Source: Populus alba (Eukaryota > Streptophyta > Magnoliopsida > Malpighiales > Salicaceae). From it: a stretch of DNA of 64,000 bases. The notes under the pieces were generated by a model. The model worked only from the letters and a program-made list of their open reading frames with translations, was not told where the DNA came from and made no database searches. Of the stretch, positions 58,232-64,000 are shown one piece after another. The translations under genes were made by a program, and so were the position numbers. The first letter of the stretch is position 1; every line of letters starts with the position of its first letter. The DNA is taken from positions 19,357,631-19,421,630 of the forward strand of contig NC_133294.1 of NCBI RefSeq assembly GCF_005239225.2, read 5' to 3'.

Positions 58232-59654
58232 TTCATTTTTTTCTCTTATTTTTTTTCTCCTACTGCATCATCTTACCTTTTATTTCTTTATTGACTATTA
58301 GATCTTGAATCATATTTTTTAGCCATTAGATCTTCATAAAACATTTGGGTGGCCTTTGTTTAGGTTAATTAATTTATAAAAAGAAGATGTTTTGAAACAT
58401 TCATTAAACAATCGTTATTTCAAATAGTAGTTGAATATAAAAACATATTTTAAGATGCAACTGCTATTCAAAATAATGGTTGTGTACAAAAATGATATTT
58501 TGAAACGTAATTGTGTTTAAACTATATTATTTTTTAAATATTTTTTCAACCTGTGTTATTGTCCCAAAACTTTTAGCAAACTATGTTATTTTTCAAAAAT
58601 AAATCCAGAAACAAAAGCACTTGGATGAGTTATGTAAAGTTGTTAGCTTGTTATTTTTTAAAAGAAAAAAAAAACAACAAAAATAGAATTATTATATTTG
58701 TGTCATTATAGGCAGTTTTATGAATGATATGACCATCTTGATTCTAAATTGGATCTAATTGGTGAAAAAATAATTTTTTTATTGTTGAGTTTTTTTAGCT
58801 ATTTTTCAAAGAAAAAAAAATAATTTGCCTAATTATTCTCCAAACTTATGACCCAACCTTTGAACCAAGTCAATTTTCATCAAGTCTCATAATTATATTT
58901 CATAATCATAATAGATTTTAATGTGTAATTCCTTTTTTGTTAGGCGATTTGAAGTTTTTTTTAAAAAAATTAGTATAGTGACATAAAAAAATTGAAAAAA
59001 TAACACAACCTATCGAATATTTTGAATAATGACACAGTTTACTAGGTCACATGCAATATTTGTAACTCGAGAGTCTATATCCATTAATCGCTAAAAAAAA
59101 ATGCCCAGGACAATTTTTTCAACTTTTTAACTAACTACCACAAAAAAACAATCGACAACTCTTAATTCAGAAACACAATTTACAATTCATCTCCCTAATA
59201 TAATTAAAAAGTCAACACACCTCAAAATTCATCAAAATTATCAATTCATAATTAAACACAATGAAAAATCACATAACATTTGATTAAATTTAAATTGGAT
59301 TCATAATTTTTATAACATTAAAGCATATAATCTAACTAAATTTAAAATTTTTCCCAACTTATGGACAAGTCTGCACCACCCTAATTCATTAAACTCGAGG
59401 ACAGGCTTATAGCATCCGTGTAGGTGTCAACACTAAAATCACCACAGCTCGTAGACAAGCCTAAAATGCTTGTAGATGAGCTTAAATCACTTGTGGATGA
59501 ATATGCCTCCCTAACTATATGTTCTCATTTATGATAAGCAATCTCATCTTCTACTAAACCTGCTTTGAAATTTTTAGCCTCCTCAATCTTCTCGAATCCA
59601 CCACGAACATGAAAGACATATATTAGAAAACAAGTTGAGACTAAAAATAAGCTT
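58232..59654. other. AT-rich intergenic DNA, no gene
   Basis: No coding frame above 60 codons and no recognisable element. Confidence 0.4.
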
Positions 59655-60640
59655 AAAAAAGCAGGAAAAAAACAAGCAAGCCAGGTAAACCTTATAAACC
59701 TAGGTTAGTCTCTCAAATCTACAATCCATTAAATCCTAGATAAAGGCTCAACCAATAAGCTAAAGACTAGGCCAATTAAATGTTGAATGGTAAAATAATA
59801 AAACAAAATCAATAAAAAAATTAAAGGTAAAAAAAAAATAACAATAAAAAAAGGGTTATAGTTGTCACAATCGCGTTTTAAAGAAAGAAGAAAAATCTAT
59901 GACTTGATTATAGCCCTAATTGGACCAAATATGTTGATTTTATTTTAATTAGATCATTCAAACATATGTAATGACAGTAAGCGAATCAATTTTTTTAAAA
60001 ACAATTATCACAATAACTTGAGAAACAAACCTTTAGAATGATTAAATCCGGTAAAAAAAAGGGAGTGGAACAACCCAAGCCAACCTGAACCCGTTAAATC
60101 CGCAATCTAAGTCATGGGATCAGGATAACCCAGTAGAAAAGAAATAGAAGAAAACACAAAGCCAATTTTTTAAAAAAAAAAATTAATGTCAAACAATGAA
60201 ACTAAAAAAGAAATAAATACAAAAAAAATGTAAACCCGCATTAACTTTTTAAACCCGTGACGCAGGTCATTAGACTGGAAGCACCATAAATAAATAAAAT
60301 GCAAAACCCAATTCTCGACGAATCAAACGTTGAAGGATAAGATTGAAAAAAAATCAATTATAAAAAAAAATCTAAAAAAAAGCAATTAAAAGAATAATAA
60401 TAATAAAAATATTATAGGGAAACTACAAATTGTTTACTGAATGGGTGAAATTGAAAAGAGAAATAACTTTAACAAAAAAATAAAAAATAAATAAGGACTA
60501 AATTGAAAAAAAATATACTATAAATTAGGATTGCAAGATGAAACTGAGAACTAATAAAAATTATACAAAAGGGTAAAAAAAACAACTAAAATAAAAAGAA
60601 TGATGATCAAAATGGAAAAAAACCAACACATGGCAAATTA
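59655..60640. repeat. 'GGTTAACC / TCAAA' dispersed repeat, copy D
   Basis: Has AACCTGAACCCGTTAAATCC, CTAAGTCATGGGATCAGGAT, TTTAAACCCGTGACGCAGGT, and CCAATTCTCGACGAATCAAA followed by CGTTGAAGGATAAGATTGAA. These phrases are shared with copies at 9120, 20700-22330 and 45110. Confidence 0.5.
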
Positions 60641-60662
60641 AGATTGAATAATAAAATAAAAT

Positions 60663-60858
60663 GCACTTGAGGTCTTGGCCTAGCGGTGGAAGGGGTTTGT
60701 TCCCTTTCTCTGCACCAGGGTTCAAACATCACTGTGCACGCCTGTCACCCCCGCGGTGCCTTACATGCTCACTGGGTTTGCAGGATGTTCAGTGGGCTGT
60801 GGGATTAGTCGTGGTGCGTGCAAGCTGGCCCTGACACCCACGTAAATAAATAAATAAA
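60663..60858 (+). mobile_element. tRNA-derived SINE with target-site duplication
   Basis: The 5' part carries an A-box-like TGGCCTAGCGGTGGAAGG (60675-60692) and a B-box GGGTTCAAACATC (about 60718-60730), spaced as in plant tRNA-type SINEs. The 3' end is AAATAAATAAATAAA. Flanks 60640-60662 (AAGATTGAATAATAAAATAA...) and 60859-60881 (AAGATTGTATAATAAAATTA...) are near-identical direct repeats, the target-site duplication. It resembles Salicaceae SINE families, which I know only by name. Confidence 0.8.
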
Positions 60859-60881
60859 AAGATTGTATAATAAAATTAAAA

Positions 60882-61571
60882 AAAAATCAAAACTTTACAA
60901 AAGGCCAAGAACAATAAATTAACAATAAAAAAATATGGATAAATCCAAAAAATAAAATAAAATTAGGGGTTATTTTAAAATTTTGGAAGGTCATGTGGAA
61001 ATCAAGATTTGAAAAAGAAAAGGAAAAAGCCGAAAAGACCTCTAGTGCCAAATTAACCGAGCATCTATTTACAGCACGCATCATCAGTTATGGAAGGACC
61101 GCTAAGATGATTCGAATGTTGCTATGAAAGCTGGTATTTGGACGTCAAACGACAATACACACATGACCCGAAGAACACAACCACAATTCACGTGTTAATG
61201 GGTACAACACACGTGTTAATCACTCTTTTTAATAATATTTATTATAAAAGTAAATTATTAATCCGCCGCTCATCCCACTTAACTATAACAAAAAAAACAA
61301 AAAACAGGGTGAGATAACTAAAATGTCCTCGGTTGATAGTTAAAGTTTTTTTACTACACGAGCATCCCAGTAATTTTACGGTGTATTTATAATTGAAAAT
61401 TCATAACAACCCGGTTCAAGTTTTTTTTTTTTATTGAGAGCTATTAAGTACTTTTATTGTTTTTTAAAAAAGCAAAAGACCTCGTTACTCTCCGACTTTA
61501 GGTCAACTTTTCGTGTCGAGAGGGGCAAGGTTATCTTTTCACTTCACTGTATAAATCCACAATGCTATTAA
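60882..61571. other. intergenic DNA, no gene
   Basis: A 65-codon minus frame at 60887-61084 is Phe-rich and unsupported. Confidence 0.35.
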
Positions 61572-61725
61572 GTAGTGTTTAATTTTATAATAATAGTTAT
61601 TTTAAAAATATTTTTTATTTAAAAAATATATCAAAATAATATTTTTTTTTTTATTTTTAAAAATTTATTTTTAATATTAATATATTAAAACGATCTTTAA
61701 ACAAAAAAAGCAGTTTCTTTTAGCA
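61572..61725 (+). repeat. AT-rich MITE-like repeat
   Basis: Starts AGTGTTTAATTTTATAATAA and contains TATTTTTTATTTAAAAAATA and AATATTAATATATTAAAACG; the distal terminus is missing. Confidence 0.6.
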
Positions 61726-63268
61726 GACATGTTATAAATCTAGAATTACCGTGTGGATTTAACCTTTTTATTTTAGTTTATTTTGTTATAATAATATCAA
61801 GGACAGAGAATAAATGAGACCTGCAAAAAAAATCAGAAACTAATCCATTAAGCCAATATTGATATTATAGATGAAAATAAATAAAAAAAATCTAAAAAAT
61901 AGATATCGATTATTAGATGACAGATGACAATTTAGAATTTTGAAATTCAATTAACCCTACTCAACTTATATATCCTATAAACCCATTATTTATCACATCT
62001 TAATTAATTTTTTTATATGTTAATTGATTCAGTTGGTATAAATTATTTTGTTACATCTTATAACAAGTTTTTGGGTTAATTTATTGATATCAAATCCTTG
62101 TTCTAATTAAACCCAATCCATAAAAATTAGCAATATAAAATTAGCTCATTTATATCTGTAATATCTATAAAAATTTAGCCTAACCATTAAATCCAACCCG
62201 CTCATGTAATTTTTTTAAAATAAATCAAGTTTATAATTTGTTAAATAACAAAAATTATATTAAATACAATTATAATCTCAAACCTAACCCAACTCCATTA
62301 ATCAACACCCTTTTTTAGCATGACTGAACTTTCGAAAAAAATACAATCTTGGGTCATGAAATATCACGTTACATGGACGAACACATGCTTTGTGAAAAAT
62401 GCTCGCAAGAGAAAATAATTAAGGGGAGCATTGAGAAATTAGCACCAATCTCCAAACTAATCCAAACAATCACTAAAGAATCCTAATATGAAAAACTAAG
62501 GCAATAATGGAGTCATGTAAAATGATCGAATGATACTGTCGAGTATTTACTGTCAGCAGCTTCAACTTGACAAAACGGAAAACTCGAGTTAGAGCTTAAC
62601 CCTTGATTTTTATTTTTTTGCAACAGAGAGAGCACATTCATACCCTTCGATGTGCGATTAAAAAGAATAAGATCACAAAGTTCGCTATGTGTAATATAAT
62701 GAGCACCAACTCCCTCCAGTCCCCAGCTAAAAAACAAATCAGAATCACGTTAGAGCAAGGGAGATTTTTATTCGATTGGCCATGATTTATGAAAAAATAC
62801 AAGGAACTATGTGCCATGCACAAGGAGTTAAAAGAAAATGATTGCATCTGTAGATCCCTTGCATTGATGCTTAAATATACTGGAAGGAGTTCAATCGAAT
62901 TATTACATCACGCTGCTGTATGAACATGGAGAGATTCCCTGATTACAGCTTACAGAAGAAAATACATGCCAAAATATCTCCCGAAATCTTAAACATCTCG
63001 GATTTGAGATGCAAATTAACTTAAATGAAAAGGGCTACCCATAGAAACCTATACAAATGCAGAGGGAACTTCTCGGCCTGTATTTTGAGCTGCAGGTTTC
63101 GAAGTTTAACGCATTCCAAATGGGTTAGATAAGCAACACATCTAATGTTGCCTGGAACCAAAAAGGTACTGTTAGTTCACCATAACTATAGGGGTTCAGG
63201 ACTCTATTTCTATCAGCTAAATCTCCGAAGCCAGCTGGATGCTCAAAGTATTTTACAGTGAGAGTATA
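61726..63268. other. intergenic DNA and probable 3' UTR of the MAPKKK gene
   Basis: No supported frame. The part from about 62880 to 63268 has transcript-like base composition and directly follows the kinase stop codon on the minus strand. Confidence 0.35.
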
Positions 63269-64000
63269 TTAAGTATCTTTGAAGGGAGAACTCTTTTGCC
63301 CACTGATCTGCCTTGGCTGCAGTGGAGACTTTAACAGCTTCTTCAATGTCTCCACTATCTTACCAAAAGATGGGCGCTGAGCTGGATCACTGCCAACAGA
63401 AAATCAAAAGGCATCATAAACAGAACAAATATAACCAACAGTTGTAATTTTTTTAGCTCGTCTTGAAACAAAACAGCAACTTATATAGTTTGGGATGGAT
63501 AGGACTCTTAGAGACAGCAGCTGGATCATGGTATTAGACACAAGACAGCTATGATTGTCCAGAGAAGTATATCAGAACAGTAGAAGTCCTGCACATCTCA
63601 GGCAAGTGCAATTGAATCTGGTGTTCTGACAAAATGGAATAAGCGATCAATTCTTGACTGGTTACGAACAGAGCATAATGATCAAGAAGCACCCATATCT
63701 TGTAGGCACTTTAATTGTAACGCAAATTGCATGCAGAAGCCTAAATGCTTTCAATATGATGGAATGAACAGTCTTCAATAATGAAAATGTGCTGGAGTGT
63801 TGTTCTTAATTTAAAAAATCTTAGCAGGGAAAGCATATTCCATCTTGAAAATACCCCGGCTCTTAACTGTGGAGCACACAAGTACTATAAACAACTATGG
63901 AACCCAAGAGTACTTACTCCGCCCAGCAAGATTCCATGAGAGAAGCCAATACTGGCGGTGTGTTCTGGGGAATAGAAAGCCTTCTATTCTGAAAGGCTAC
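63269..64000 (-). CDS. Raf-like MAPKKK, C-terminal two exons (partial)
   Basis: Only the end of the gene is inside the window. Exon 63918-64000 (running past the window end) encodes VAFQNRRLSIPQNTPPVLAS then LMESCWA. Exon 63269-63389 continues with DDPAQRPSFGKIVETLKKLL and ends SPFKDT then TAA. The GT donor (GA|GTAAGT) and TTGGCAG acceptor join in phase within an Asp codon. CWxxDPxxRPSF is the conserved subdomain XI of protein kinases, and the whole string is typical of plant B-group Raf-like kinases related to CTR1/EDR1. The regulatory N-terminus and catalytic loop are outside the window. In Arabidopsis a Raf-like kinase lies beside SICKLE as I recall it, so this could reflect old microsynteny. 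Confidence 0.82.

Overview
The window is plant nuclear DNA. Genes with short conserved exons and GT-AG introns sit in very AT-rich, repeat-laden intergenic DNA. The gene repertoire (alpha-tubulin, CEPR1/XIP1-type receptor kinase, VIN3-like protein, SICKLE, HYL1/DRB1, Raf-like MAPKKK) is that of a eudicot. The dispersed AT-rich repeats look like those I know from poplar, so a Salicaceae genome (Populus or a close relative) is the best guess; this is inference, not proof.

Layout. 0.9-2.8 kb: alpha-tubulin (-), 4 coding exons, 451 aa. 3-14 kb: repeat-rich DNA with a Copia-type LTR (8.6-9.0 kb), a palindrome cluster (8.1-8.3 kb) and an ~825-bp inverted-end element (11.2-12.0 kb). About 14.3-15.2 kb: a probable minus-strand long non-coding RNA carrying a textbook target-mimic site for miR160 (14800-14823). 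15.2-30.6 kb: almost gene-free, with many copies of one AT-rich MITE-like family, a degenerate tandem array split by a Helitron-like element (20690-22523) that contains a 56-bp near-perfect palindrome, and a 93-bp tandem array (24.3-24.7 kb). 30.8-34.2 kb: CEPR1/XIP1 receptor kinase (-). 39.5-42.6 kb: VIN3-like (VEL) gene (+), with PHD and VEL regions but no visible FNIII domain and a 99-bp in-exon tandem duplication. 43.0-44.3 kb: decayed Ty3/gypsy pol remnant (-). 47.0-49.1 kb SICKLE (-) and 49.6-51.6 kb HYL1/DRB1 (+) lie head to head. 56.7-57.3 kb: small TPR protein (-). 60.66-60.86 kb: tRNA-derived SINE with long target-site duplication. 63.3-64.0 kb: last two exons of a Raf-like MAPKKK (-), cut by the window end.

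Functional theme. Three loci concern microRNAs: HYL1 (dsRNA-binding partner of DCL1), SICKLE (reported to act with HYL1 and in splicing), and the candidate miR160 decoy. HYL1 and SICKLE share a 0.9-kb promoter interval with site-II (GGGCCCA-like) motifs and a telo-box, which would allow co-regulation. The miR160 decoy lies ~35 kb away and is probably only coincidentally linked. The candidate for the 'undescribed system' is the decoy transcript: it meets all four published sequence rules for plant endogenous target mimics.

Limits. Exon borders were derived by hand from reading frame, splice consensus and remembered family sequences. UTRs, transcription starts and repeat boundaries are approximate. 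No database search was possible.
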